Part shown: in pieces, positions 20,609-30,543 of the stretch
How the letters are laid out: every line of letters starts with the position of its first letter
How positions within the stretch are numbered: the stretch's first letter is position 1
Source of the DNA: Thermocladium modestius JCM 10088
GTDB taxonomy: Archaea > Thermoproteota > Thermoprotei > Thermoproteales > Thermocladiaceae
Length of the DNA: 59,093 nucleotides
Direction: 5' to 3'
Assembly: GCA_001315925.1 (NCBI GenBank)
Contig: BBBF01000007.1
Span: 1-59,093, forward strand
The notes under the pieces: model-generated
What the model was told of the DNA's origin: nothing
The model's database searches: none
What the model saw: only the letters and a program-made list of their open reading frames with translations
Made by a program: the position numbers and the translations under genes

Positions 20609-21754
20609 TCAACCGGGCCGGGCGCTCCCCCCCATTAACCTCCTCATCTCCTCGAGGAGGACCGCTCCATCGCCCTTGGTGAACCACTCGTGGAACGGCG
20701 CCATGGCGTTGACGACCTCCTCCGCCACCGTCTTCTTCAAGTCGAGCGGGTGAACAGCGCCGTCGCCGTAGGCCTTGGCCAGCTCCTCGAAGGTCCAGAA
20801 CTCCAGCCTCCCCCCCGCCGAACTGAGCCGGCTTCTCCACTGTGAAGGGGGGGGTCTTCCTGGGCTCCCTGAACGAGAACACCCTGGCCAGGTCCAGGAC
20901 TGGGTTGCCCTCCAACACCTTAGGCGGGCAGTAGGCGTTGAGAACCTTGCGCCTCACCTCGTCCGGCTGATCATGCAGGAAGAGGGCGGTGTCCGGCTTT
21001 GACTTGCTCATCTTGGCCTCGGACAGCTCCTCCCTGGACTCGGTTCCCTTCAGGTTGAGCGCCGGTATTAGGTGGTGTAGCACTATTATTGGCTTCACGC
21101 TCCTCTCGCCCAGCCGCAGTGGCATCAACCTGACCCTGTCCCATACCTCCCTTGCCAGCACGTATGCCTTCCTCTGATCCACGCCGCCCTGCGCTATGTG
21201 GGTTCCCAGGGAGTAGACGTCCACCACCTGCATTAATGGGTAGATGAACCACGCCAGCTTGGCTGACTCGCCGTACTTCCTCCCCCCCATTATGGTGAGG
21301 CTGTGCTTGGCGTCCGCATGGTGACTTGCCTGGCCAGGTCCAGGACTTGGTACCAGTAATTCTCGTTTTTCTCGAACATATCTGATGCAAGCACGAACTC
21401 CACTCGAGAGGGGTCCCCCCCTCCAAGCACCTCTATGGCCTTGGCCAACGTCCTCCCGAAGTAGCCCGTGGCGGCCCTCCTTATGGCGCCTAAGTCTCCC
21501 CCCCCAGCTTATCGTTGAGCCACGAGTGAACGTCGGCCAGCAGTATCGATGTTTTGATCCCGGCACGCTGCATGTCGACGAGCTTGCTCATGCTTATCAC
21601 GCCAGTGCCTATGTGGACGAAGCCCGATATCTCGAAGCCTATGTAGTGCTTCAATTCCTGCCCAGTCTCCAAGTACTCCCTCAATTCATCCTCGGTTAGC
21701 ACCTCCTCCGTGGGGGAAGCGCTTCACCAGGAATAGCCTCTCCTCCAAATCCAT
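20609..21754 (-). CDS. tyrS: Tyrosyl-tRNA synthetase, archaeal type
   Basis: Class I synthetase, about 370 residues after repair, within the archaeal TyrRS range. [17 protein letters not shown] near residue 35 holds the HIGH-like motif, the usual archaeal TyrRS opening. Mid-protein GGVDQRKAY is the tyrosine/Rossmann signature, and [16 protein letters not shown] is the KMSKS loop. The short C-terminal tail [18 protein letters not shown] is the minimal anticodon-binding domain of archaeal enzymes. Breaks lie near 20625, 20812, 20850, 21320, 21415, 21500 and 21713. The ATG at 21754 ([14 protein letters not shown]) restores the normal N-terminus. TrpRS is excluded by the GGxDQRK and HIGTG context. 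Confidence 0.9.
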
Positions 21755-22126
21755 GCAGCCGCAGCGCACAGCCGCTATTAATGCGTTTCTTACCCGTGAG
21801 CCGCTCGGCCGACGGCCATTTACGGCCCCCCCACGCTCGATTTCTCAAATGGTTCTGGCCTGGGCCTAATCCCCCCCATTCAATTATGAAGCGAGCAATG
21901 TCCTAGTAGGGCAGGTGCACACCCGCAGCCCGGACCTCCACTGCTCCAGCACGCACCAAAACCTAAGAGTGACGAACATGGAGGGGGGGATCCAGCGGCG
22001 TTCATGAATAAGTGAGCGAGATAAACGCTGCGGCCGAGGAGAGAGCGCAGTGAAACTACCGCCTTTACGTGTGGGGGGGCTTTTGTAATTTCCATTAATA
22101 TAAACCCCCCAGCGCGCACTGTCCCA
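21755..22126. other. Intergenic stretch between tyrS and the DUF763 gene
   Basis: No frame here carries a convincing protein in either strand. The right end has a TATA-like CCATTAATATAAA at about 22092-22104 that fits the DUF763 gene. I see no tRNA, box C/D motif or repeat array. It may hold the tyrS promoter near the left end, but no clear TATA is visible there. Confidence 0.4.
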
Positions 22127-23283
22127 GTGGGGGGGTTGGGCGCGGCGGATCTACCGCTTCATTGGGGGGAAGGTACCTCCTTGGCTTATCCCAATAATGA
22201 AGCGAATGGCCCGTGCAGTGATAGATGCCATGTTGATTGAGTGGGAGAGGAGGAGTTATTGGAGAGGCTTGGCAATCCCTTCTGGTTCCAGGGATTCAGT
22301 AACATCATTGGAATGGATTGGGACTCCAGCGGCTCCACAACAGTGGTGATACACATACTGAAGCAAGTGCTGGAGCCGGGGGACGGGTTGGCGGTGCTCG
22401 GCGGTAAGGGGGGGGAGTGGGCGACGGCCGTGCCGACAGAGCTTAGGGGGGGCTGGGCGGGGGGGAGTTCGACGTGGACGCGGACGCGCTGGAGAGAGCC
22501 AGCAGCTGGCCGCCAAGGTGGATTCAACGCTTCTACTGGATGGGCATCAAATATACATCCACTCCATGCTGGTTACGAGAAGGGGGGGGAGGTGGGCCAT
22601 CATACAGCAGGGAATGAATGTGGCCACGGGGGGGTTCGCCAGACGGTACCACTGGGTGGAGCCGGGGGGGAGCTTCGTCAACGAGCCTCACTCAGCCGTG
22701 GCTGGGGGGGTGAGGGGGGGAGGGCGGCGAACGTGATAGAGGCGGGGGGGCAGGAGGGGGGGACCAGGAAGCTCCTCATTGATTTGCTCAACGAGGACCC
22801 CAGGAAGCTGGTGAGAGAGTATAGGGTGGCTAGGTCAATGCTGGGCGGGGGGGCATCGATGCGTGGCTATACGGAAGGTCGTTTGGGGGGGCCGTTTCGA
22901 GGGACTTGGTATACTACCAACCGGTGAGGAATCGCGGGCTTCGCTCTCTGGAGGCGTTAGCGGCTAGGAGGCCGGAGAGCTTGGAGGAGGCGTTGTTGAT
23001 GGGCATGGGACCGGCAGTCTCCAGGGCACTGTTCCTGGTGGCTGACTTGATCTACGGGAAGCCGCCGTCCCCCCCCAACGATCCCGTGACTCATCCATAC
23101 GATCCATTCAAGTACGCCTACGCAATAGGCGGGAAGGATGGAGTTCCGTACCCCCCCATAGATAGGAGGACCGCGGATGAGGTGATAGCCACGTTGAGGA
23201 GCATTGTTGAAAACGCCAAATTAGAGGAGAAGTATAGGAGGAGGGCCTTGGGCTCGCTGGCTAGGCTGAGCGGCTCGTCTTGA
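22127..23283 (+). CDS. DUF763 family protein
   Basis: About 370 residues after repair, matching DUF763, a conserved archaeal and bacterial family of unknown biochemical role. Order of motifs: GAADLPLHWGKVPPWL at the N-terminus, GNPFWFQGFSNIIGMDWDSSG near residue 55, LAVLGGKG, LDGHQIYIHSMLV, WAIIQQGMN, RRYHWVEP, and near the C-terminus RALFLVADLIYG and FKYAYAIGGKDGVPYPIDR. The start is uncertain; GTG 22127 lies about 25 bases after a TATA-like element and gives the usual N-terminus. The frame is broken by at least ten G-runs between 22130 and 22890, the densest stretch in the window. It converges on rpl29 with a 23-base overlap. Confidence 0.85.
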
Positions 23284-23488
23284 GCTCCTCCTCCCGCTTA
23301 ATGGTTAGTATCCTAGCTATTGCCTTCCTCACAGTTCTAAGCCGGCCCGGGTTCTCGACCACTCCCTTGCCTGCCTGGGCCCTCAGCTTCCGTACCTCCG
23401 TCAATAAGTCCCCCCCCAATAACCTCTCCCTGTCCTCCTTTGACAGCGACCTTATGTACTTGGAGTTAAGCCTCTGCTTACTGCTCAT
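23261..23488 (-). CDS. rpl29: 50S ribosomal protein uL29
   Basis: Small ribosomal protein of 75 residues, intact. The family pattern is LLTEVRKLRAQAGKG followed by VENPGRLRTVRKAIARILTI, two helices joined by a basic loop; it binds 23S rRNA near the exit tunnel. Its start overlaps the end of the uS3 gene by 11 bases, so the two are translationally linked, as in the S3-L29 order of the archaeal S10/spc cluster. No further ribosomal gene follows. Confidence 0.92.
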   Translation of the reverse strand: MSSKQRLNSKYIRSLSKEDRERLLGGDLLTEVRKLRAQAGKGVVENPGRLRTVRKAIARILTIKREEELKTSRSA

Positions 23489-24149
23489 TCGCCTCGCCTC
23501 CCGCCTCGCCTTGGACTGTTATCTCGGGCTTCGTCTCGACTTTCTCCGGCTCCGCTATCTCTATCTTGTCGCTGGGAGTGACGCCTGGAGGCATTATCAT
23601 TACCTTTACGCCGAACAATCCTTGGTTGAGCAATACCCAAGTGACTGAGCGCTGTACCTTAGTGGACGCGTCGTTGCCTGACTTATACACGACTCCCCCC
23701 CTCACGTACTTCTCGAACCTGGACCTCTCGCTGCTGAGCTTCCCGCTTATCACTATCTCCACGCCCTTCGCGTCGCCGAGTTGCCGCAGCGCGGCTAGGG
23801 CGGCTCGCCTGAACTTGACTCCCTTCGCCATGGCGTTAGCTATCTTCAATCCAACCAGCTTTGCGTTGTGTTGAGGATCCTCGACTTGGACCACGTCTAT
23901 CATAACGTTATCCAGGTCGAACTTGTTCTTCAATTGCTCGCTCAACTCCTTAACTATGGCTCCCTTCCTGCCTATTATTCTGTTCTTGTGCTCCGCGCTT
24001 ATCATTATTCTGGACCCTATGGGGAGCCTCTGGATGGTGGCATCCACGTAGCCTGACTTGGCCAGCCTGTACTCCAAGTACTCCTTTATCATCCATTTCC
24101 TTTTATTGTCCTCCAATATCTTCTTCCTCACCGGCACCTTAGTGGACAA
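23478..24149 (-). CDS. rps3: 30S ribosomal protein uS3
   Basis: About 223 residues, intact. A KH type II domain is visible around RIMISAEHKNRIIGRKGAIVKEL (GxxG-type IGRKG loop, residues 50-70); the C-terminal domain has GVEIVISGKLSSERSRFEKY, QGLFGVKVMIMPPG and an acidic tail typical of archaeal uS3. It forms the mRNA entry site of the small subunit. The start shown is a TTG at 24149, with a TTTTTTAAA promoter element about 30 bases upstream; a GTG twelve bases later is the alternative. The usual upstream neighbour L22 is absent; a divergent aminopropyltransferase gene is there instead. Confidence 0.92.
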   Translation of the reverse strand: MSTKVPVRKKILEDNKRKWMIKEYLEYRLAKSGYVDATIQRLPIGSRIMISAEHKNRIIGRKGAIVKELSEQLKNKFDLDNVMIDVVQVEDPQHNAKLVGLKIANAMAKGVKFRRAALAALRQLGDAKGVEIVISGKLSSERSRFEKYVRGGVVYKSGNDASTKVQRSVTWVLLNQGLFGVKVMIMPPGVTPSDKIEIAEPEKVETKPEITVQGEAGGEANEQ

Positions 24150-24261
24150 TCAGATCACTGCAAACCGCCTTACAGCCCCATTTAAAAAACTTACCTTGAA
24201 GAAGAATTGAAAGCCAGACGCGGCAGCCATGCTTATAAAGGGATATCGACGCGGAGTTCAC

Positions 24262-25232
24262 ATGAGCTTCAGCAAGATGAGCAAGCTCGGGAGCTACTTC
24301 ATAGAGTTCATATCGCCGACCAGCTGGCACGTGAGGGGGGGGTGAGAAAGATATACTACAGCGAGGAGTCCAAGTACCAGAGAATAGACGTGGTTGAGTT
24401 CGAGGACCTGGGGAGGGGGATTGGTGCTGGACGGGAAGGTTCAGAGCGCCCTCTACGATGAATTCATATACCACGAATCCCTCGTCCACCCCCCCGCCCT
24501 AATAGCCCACGGAAAGCCGGAGAGGGTCCTGATAATAGGGGGAGGCGAGGGCGCAACGGCCAGGGAGGCGCTCAAGCACAAATCGGTCCGGGAGGTCATC
24601 ATGGTGGACCTGGACGAGGCAGTGGTCAACGCCTCCAAGAAGTACCTGCCTGAGATGGGGGGGCCGACGCGTTCAGCGATCCCCGGTTCAAGCTGGTGGT
24701 GGGGGGGATGGGCGCAAGTACGTGGAGGCGGCGTGGGGGGGGAGTTCGACGCCATAATAATAGACGCCACGGATCCAATGGAGGGGGGGGCCCGCCAGCC
24801 TCCTCTACACGGTGGAGTTCTACAGGGCCGTCAAGAACGCCATGAGGCCGGGCGGAGTGATGGTGACGCAGGCCGCCAATACATCGGATGCGCTAGACGT
24901 CATGGCATCAATACATAAAACCATAAGCACGGTATTTAAAGTCACCAGGCCCTACAGCGCGTACGTGACGTCCTACGACGCGCCTTGGGGGGGATTCATA
25001 TTCGCCAGCGACTCGGCGGATCCAAAGGCCATCCCCCCAAGCGACGTGGACTCCAAGATAGCCGCCAACGTGAAGGGGGGGAGCCTCAAGTACTACGACG
25101 GGGGGGAGACGCACGTCCACATGTTCAGCCTCCCAAAGAACGTGAGGGAAGCCTTCGCCTCCGCTAAGCGGATAGCCACCGATAGGGAGCCGCCGTCCGT
25201 CAGGCTCCCCCTCAGAGCACCCACTTGGGTAA
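24262..25232 (+). CDS. speE: Polyamine aminopropyltransferase (spermidine synthase family)
   Basis: Transfers an aminopropyl group from decarboxylated SAM to a polyamine, releasing methylthioadenosine. About 300 residues. The N-terminal beta domain (KIYYSEESKYQRIDVVEFED) precedes the nucleotide-binding core: VLIIGGGEGATAREAL near residue 85, VDLDEAVV, and IIIDATDPMEGPASLLY with the catalytic Asp. GGVMVTQAAN and YVTSYDAPWGF complete the pattern. Breaks lie near 24340, 24418, 24660-24735 and 24790. The ATG follows a GCTTATAAAG TATA box by about 25 bases, a leaderless gene. If the C5 run at 25207 is really C4, the gene ends at 25232, overlapping the 3' end of folE. Confidence 0.9.
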
Positions 25233-25809
25233 CCTGTAGGGCCTTATCATTTCGTAAACCTCCCCCCTCAACTCCTTATCGGTCTTGAAGGCCCCCCTGA
25301 GACCCATGGATACCATGGCTGCCGTGTTCTTGGCGCCCCCTCATTATGACGCATAGGTGGTACGCCTCCGTGACCACCATGACGTCGGGGGGGGAGCCCG
25401 TGGTCTCCATTATTTCCTGGGCTATTTGATGCGTCATGCGCTCCTGAATTTGAAGGCGACGCGCGTACTTCTGCACTATCCTGGGTATTTTGCTCAGCCC
25501 AATCACCTTGCCGCGCGGCACGTAGGCGACGTGGGCCAGCCCCCCCATGAATGGAAGCACGTGGTGCTCGCAGAGGCTGTAGAACTTAATGCCGGCTATC
25601 ACGACGAGGTCCGTGGACTCCGTGAACCAAGTGTAATCCACCTCGCTCTCATAACCCTCCAGCAGTTCCTCATACATGTCGGCCACCCGCCTAGGCGTGT
25701 CGCGCAGCCCCTCCCTGTCCGGATCCTCCCCCCCAATCGCCTCCAGGATGGAACGCATTGCCTTGGATACCTTGGCCTTATCTATTTTCGTGCCGGATTC
25801 CTTGTTCAC
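25212..25809 (-). CDS. folE: GTP cyclohydrolase I, FolE type
   Basis: Opens GTP to dihydroneopterin triphosphate, first step of pterin synthesis. About 193 residues, a typical FolE core. Zinc ligands are visible in [11 protein letters not shown] and in [27 protein letters not shown] and [28 protein letters not shown] are the diagnostic helix segments. The start is a GTG at 25809. A break near 25335 and runs near 25275-25300 hide the true C-terminus, which restored reads [12 protein letters not shown] and stops at 25212. Most archaea use FolE2/MptA, so a bacterial-type FolE is of some interest. It is convergent with the aminopropyltransferase gene. Confidence 0.9.
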
Positions 25810-25934
25810 GATTAGGGCCGTCTTCCAGCTATCAATTTAACTGTATCGCCATGCAATAATTACAAAAACCCAACGCAAAAAGGGGGGGAGGGGGGGCTAG
25901 GGCTTAAAACGGGGGGGGAAAGCGAGTTTCCGGA

Positions 25935-26434
25935 GTGAAACAGAGGCTGTTGATTGCCATCGGCATTGCCGCGTTGGCGGCTGCCGCCACCATGCTCTAC
26001 GAAGCCCATGAGCTGACCAGCAGCTCCTATAACTACATAAACGCGCGGACCTGCGTGGAGGCGCTGAAGGAATTGGAGCCCAATCCCTTCAACGAGTCCG
26101 CCGCCGCATCAATCACCGCCAGGCTGCCCATCTCAATTCAAGTGGTGGTGGAGGGAGTGAACGGGACCCAGCTGGCCAGGTACGGGAACTACATACCCAT
26201 AACCCCCCCCAAGCCCCCCCCGGCGGCGTCCTCCCGCCCAGCGGCGGAGTGGCCATACTCGGCCCCGGCGCGTGCATGTACGTCGGGAGCGAGTACACGG
26301 TCACCGTGAAGCTGGGCCTCTGGCCCAAGGCCCTATACGCCGGCGCGGCGGGATTCGCGCTATTGATCGGCGGGTTCGCCTCACTAATAGTGGCTGACAG
26401 GGCCGGCGAGGGCCGTCAGGAAGGCGATGAGTAG
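25935..26434 (+). CDS. Small membrane-anchored protein of unknown function
   Basis: About 160 residues. An N-terminal hydrophobic segment (residues 5-22, LIAIGIAALAAAATMLY) and a C-terminal one (ALYAGAAGFALLIGGFASLIV) enclose an extracellular domain of about 100 residues with a proline-glycine loop (PKPPGGVLPPSGG after run repair). Two cysteines, in ARTCVEAL and GACMYVG, could pair outside the cell. The start is a GTG at 25935; the region before it has three G7-type runs and no clear promoter. The stop overlaps the convergent cbiZ gene by about 19 bases. No family recognised. Confidence 0.6.
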
Positions 26435-27143
26435 GACGAGTACCTGGACCTGGTCTCAGCCAAGCCGTGCCTAATCAACTCCAAGTACCTCCGCGTCGAT
26501 TCGTCGTCAAGGAAGCCGGACGAGCCGCCGGACGCCGACAACCACTTGAACGCTGCAGTCAACACGGCCTCCACGACGCCTCGCGCGGCCGCTCCCCCCC
26601 CAATGGACGTGCCGGGCCCCCCCGCGAACCTAGCGCCCTCGCCGGCGAGAGGGGGGGCGCTACCGCCACCGCGTCCGACACCGTGCCCACAGCCACGTCG
26701 TCGCCGCACATCAAGCCCAGCTTGATGGCCGCCAATGACTTCGCCTCCACCGCCGTCTTGAATAGATCCACCAATCCCTCCTGGTTCAACGGCTCCCTGC
26801 TGACCGCCAGCACGTTTATCGTGTGCAGGCACGCTGGGGGCTCCAGACCCGCCGTGGATACGGCGAATCCACGCCCCCCCCAATCCACGATGGAGGCGAG
26901 GCCCACGTCAACCGCCGTGAGGAACACGAGCCACTGCCCGCTCACGCCGGCCATCGATAGGGCGGAGGCGGCCTCCTCGTCTGGATCCCCCCCGTCGAAG
27001 TCGCGTGGGACTGTCTTGAAGATGGCGCCCCCCCCTGGCCGCGCTCATTCCCCCCCCACCCCCCCCTAACGGTGGTGGAGAGCGATGTCAACTCCCCCCC
27101 CGCCGAAGTCGACGGTGACCAAGCCCGGCGCTCCTCGGATCAT
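26416..27143 (-). CDS. cbiZ: Adenosylcobinamide amidohydrolase-like protein (CbiZ)
   Basis: CbiZ removes the aminopropanol side chain of adenosylcobinamide to give cobyric acid, letting archaea salvage foreign corrinoids. About 230 residues after repair. The family pattern is HTINVLAVSREPLNQEGLVDL, TAVEAKSLAAIKLGL, VGTVSDAVAVAPL and ARGVVEAVL, matching the GTINI...LVRAL, TEAKTAAL, GTGTDxxVVA series of known CbiZ proteins. The first glycine of GTINI is His here. Breaks occur at 27005-27075, 26875, 26650 and 26600-26625. The ATG overlaps the stop of the upstream MFS gene (ATGA), so translation is probably coupled. Confidence 0.75.
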
Positions 27144-28306
27144 CTCTTGGCCACCGCCACGGCCGCCGGCCTCAGGGATGCATCGTCGAGCGTCAAGTAT
27201 AGGACCGCCATGGATGCCCTCGCCGCGGCGTCCGCCGTGAAGAGGAGGTCCAAGCCCCCCCTCCTAATGCCCAGGTAGGGAATCACCAGCGAGCTGGCCC
27301 ACCCGCCCATTATGGAGCCCAGGAGGGTGGCGGCGCCGTACACGGCGTTGTACAGCCCTATCGCTTTATTTCTATCCTTGGCATTATCGAATAGGTACGC
27401 CATGTACGCCGTGTTGGAGACGGAGTTAGTGAAGCCGGACACCACGTTGGCCACGTATATCCAGTACACGTTGGGGGGGACAGCGCGTACGCCAGGGGGG
27501 GAACGTTATCAGGCCCAGCCTTCCCAGGAACATCATAGTCCTCCTATGCCCATCCACCATTCTACCAACCCTCCTCTGCAGGGCCAGCGTGGAGACCCCC
27601 CCAGCTATGACGGAGATTATGGCGACGTTGGTGGTGGTCATGTCGAAGACGTACACCTGCGCCAGCGGAAAGAGGGGCCAGGAGAAGGACCAAGTGACCG
27701 CGAACAGCGTGGTTACCAGGTAAAACCGAGGCGGGGCGGAGGGGGGGCCCGGCAATCGCTGCCTCTCGCTGATGGTTATGCCGATCACGTTGATGGAGTT
27801 CAGGGCCAGGATCGCCGCGGTAACGTAGAACACGTACGAGGCGGCCGCGAGGCTCCTCCCTATCCACAGGCCGGCCAGGAGCGTCGCTATCAAGCCGCCC
27901 ACGGACCCGAAGAAGGAGTACTCCGCCAACACCCTCCCCCCCTGGATCCCTTGCTCAGCTCCTCCATAACCAGCAACCACGCGAACGATATCAAGCCGTT
28001 GAGGGAGGCTATGCCGACGTATATGGCGGTATAGATGATTGAATCAATGGGGGGGCCGAACAGACCTAGGAGGACCCAGAGCAGGGCGAGGAGTAGGTTG
28101 CCCAGCAGCAGTAACCTGCCCGGCCTTGCCTTGGAGTAGCTGAGGGGGAGTTGAACCACTCCCCCCCAGAAGAAGGAGTTGGCCGACGACACGAGTCCCA
28201 GCAATGGCCCTCCGGCACCGCCCACGGCGGCCAGGAAAGATATGAACGGCTGCGCAAGGCCGTTCGCTATGTTCTGGAGCATTATATATAGCCTAAGCTT
28301 AGCCAC
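27140..28306 (-). CDS. MFS transporter coupled to cbiZ
   Basis: About 380 residues, 11-12 membrane helices. It belongs to the drug/unknown-substrate MFS branch rather than the sugar porters: no DRxGRR loop, but a shorter KARPGRLL in loop 2-3, and RRVGRMVDGHRR in the second-half loop. The N-terminus is MAKLRLYIMLQNIANGLAQPF with a GTG start at 28306, preceded by a TATA-like ATTTATATAG about 30 bases upstream. Frame breaks are near 28155, 27940, 27600 and 27475-27500. The four-base overlap with cbiZ suggests cobinamide or another corrinoid as cargo; this is inference only. Confidence 0.8.
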
Positions 28307-28403
28307 GGGGGGGACCGCCGATCAATTATTTACTATATAAATATCTCTACCCACGACCGAATCCCGCGCGGGGGGGCGTCACTGCATTAACGTTAAATCC
28401 CCA

Positions 28404-29046
28404 ATGAAGGCGGGGGGGATAGGCGTGAGGATACACTTAATTAGGGGGGGAATGTCAAATAGCTACTTGGTAGACGATGGAACCTCATAGACGCCGGGGG
28501 GGCCAAGCCAGCGGCGGTTCTAGCCAAGGCCCGGGAGGCTGGGATAAACATTAAGGCCATCATCATAACGCATTACCACGTGGACCACGTGCGATACGCC
28601 CGGGACTTGAAGAGAGAGACGGCGCCGAGGTGATAGCCCCCCCCGCTCTGGACGCGGACGTGATAAGGGGGGGCAAGGCGAGGCCGCGGGCCCCAAACCC
28701 GCTAGTGGCGGCATTCATGGCGTTAGCGAAGGCGCCTGGCGTCGATGTGGATCGGGAGGTAATGGACGGCGAGGAAATAATGGGTTACAGGGCGATACAC
28801 ATGCCCGGCCACACTCCTGGAAGCACGGCGTACCTCAAGGAAGACGCGCTGTTCAGCGGGGGGGATGCCGTGGTGGAGCGCGGGGGGGGCGGGGGGGCAG
28901 CGTTGCCTCCCAAGATGTTCAGCCTCGACATTAACGAGGCCCGGAGGAGCCTGGCTAAGCTGGCTGGCCTTGGGATCTCCACGATTTACCCGGGCCATGG
29001 GGATCCATTCCCAGCGGCATCGTTGAGCAAGTTGATTGTGAAGTAA
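28404..29046 (+). CDS. Metallo-beta-lactamase-fold hydrolase
   Basis: About 210 residues, cytosolic. Zinc-binding motifs in order: THYHVDHVRY (HxHxDH), MPGHTPGST, FSGDAVV and a final YPGHGDP, the glyoxalase II-like arrangement. Substrate unknown; small MBL hydrolases of this size act on thioesters, lactones or phosphodiesters. Breaks lie near 28420, 28450, 28498, 28625 and at the G-runs 28857-28895. The ATG at 28404 gives MKAGGIGVRIHLIRGMSNSY, a normal family opening. It converges on argH. Confidence 0.85.
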
Positions 29047-29156
29047 AGGCACGGCTGGCCGCCGGCTCCGCGATTAATGGCGAGCCGACCTTGGAACTAT
29101 CACAAATTATCTGGGTGGCTCTCGACAATAACTCACTGGGATCGCTGGTCCCCTCC

Positions 29157-30543
29157 CTAGCCGCTCCCGCCCAGCACTTCGTCCTCCACGTCGCTCACTG
29201 CCTTAAGCATGGAATCCACGGCGAGCTTGAACTTCTCCACCTGCTCCAACCTCCTCCTCGCGCTTTCAATCATGGTTGCAGGAGCGCCCATGGAGCGCTT
29301 CCCCCCCTCACCACCGCGGCGGGGGGGTCCAGACCCCCCCTGAATTCGCGTTTCTTGATGGACTCAGCCACGGCCCTGTGGGCCTGCCTGAAGGGGGGGA
29401 TTGACTCCTCCAGGGACAGCTTCTCCGCGGTCTCCGCTGCGGTGACGGGGGGGAAGGCGGATAGGTCGCGCGACACCGCTGGGGGGGAGTTGACCTTGAG
29501 GCCCCTAACCACGTCCGCAAGCATCCGCGTTGATTCCATGGCTATCCCCATCACCTCCCACAAGTGCCTCGTCGCCTCCTGCAGGTCCAGCTCGTAGCCG
29601 ACCTCCAATGGCCTAAGTATGGAGTACATGGCGGTTAAGTGCAATGGCCTCGCCGATGCGGGCCCTCATCACCTCCACAGTGGCTGGATTCCTCTTGTGG
29701 GGGGGCATTATGCTGCTGGTCGCCAAGTGCTTTGGATCCACGTCAACATAGGACAGCTGAGGCATCAACCACATCTGGAGATTGTTGAGGAACCGCCCCC
29801 CCGCCTCCGTTAAGTAAGCCACTACGCTGGACGCCGTGGATAGGGCGAAGTACCTGGACCCCCCCGTTGCGTAGACGGTGTTCTCGACCACCCCCCCCAC
29901 GAACCCCCCCAGCTCACCGGCCTCCCTGCCTCGGTCCGCCCCCACCATGGAGCCCGCCAACGCGCCGGAGCCAGGGGGGGGACTTGTTCACGAGGCAGTA
30001 ATTGGAGAGCAGCGTGGAGAGGAAGTCGCCGCTCAACTCGTCCAGGCCAAGCAGGTAGTGGCCGAGCGTGGTGACTTGGGCCGGCTGCTTGTGGGTTGAA
30101 CCGATCATCAATTCCTCCCCCAAATCGATCGCCCTCCTCAGCAACGCGTCCCGCAGCTCCGCCACGTCGCGAGCTAGGAGCAGCATTAACCTCCTGAGCC
30201 TCAGCCGTATCGCGGTGGCCACGTGATCATTCCTGGACCTGCCCAGCCCAACCCAGCCCCCCCCTCCGGCCCCCCCAGCTCTTCTATTAGGCGGGCCTCC
30301 AGGTACTCGTGAACGTCCTCATAGCCATCCCCCGCCGCCGATGCCCTCAGCCGCCGCCCTCCTCAGGACGCCGCGTATGCGGGCCGCCGACTCCCCTGGC
30401 ACGGCGCCCAACCTCTCCAGCTCATTTAAGTGAACCATCATGGCCAGTATCGTCTCCCTGAATATCTCCGCATCGTCCTTCAGGGACGAGGTATAAACCG
30501 TAACGTCGCGGCTCCCGGAGCCGAGGAGCCCCTCACGATACAT
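29157..30543 (-). CDS. argH: Argininosuccinate lyase
   Basis: Splits argininosuccinate to arginine and fumarate. About 440 residues after repair. The fumarase/ASL signature SSIMPHKRNP is present once the G-run near 29700 is repaired; other marks are DVHEYLEARL, GRSRNDHVATAIRL near the N-terminus with the catalytic region, STHKQPAQVTTLGHYL, and the C-terminal AVSRDLSAFPVTAAE. Breaks lie near 29290-29470, 29705, 29870-29980 and 30255-30330. The ATG at 30543 ([14 protein letters not shown]) overlaps the argG stop by 11 bases, so argG-argH form a coupled operon and serve the arginine branch of the LysW pathway nearby. Confidence 0.93.
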
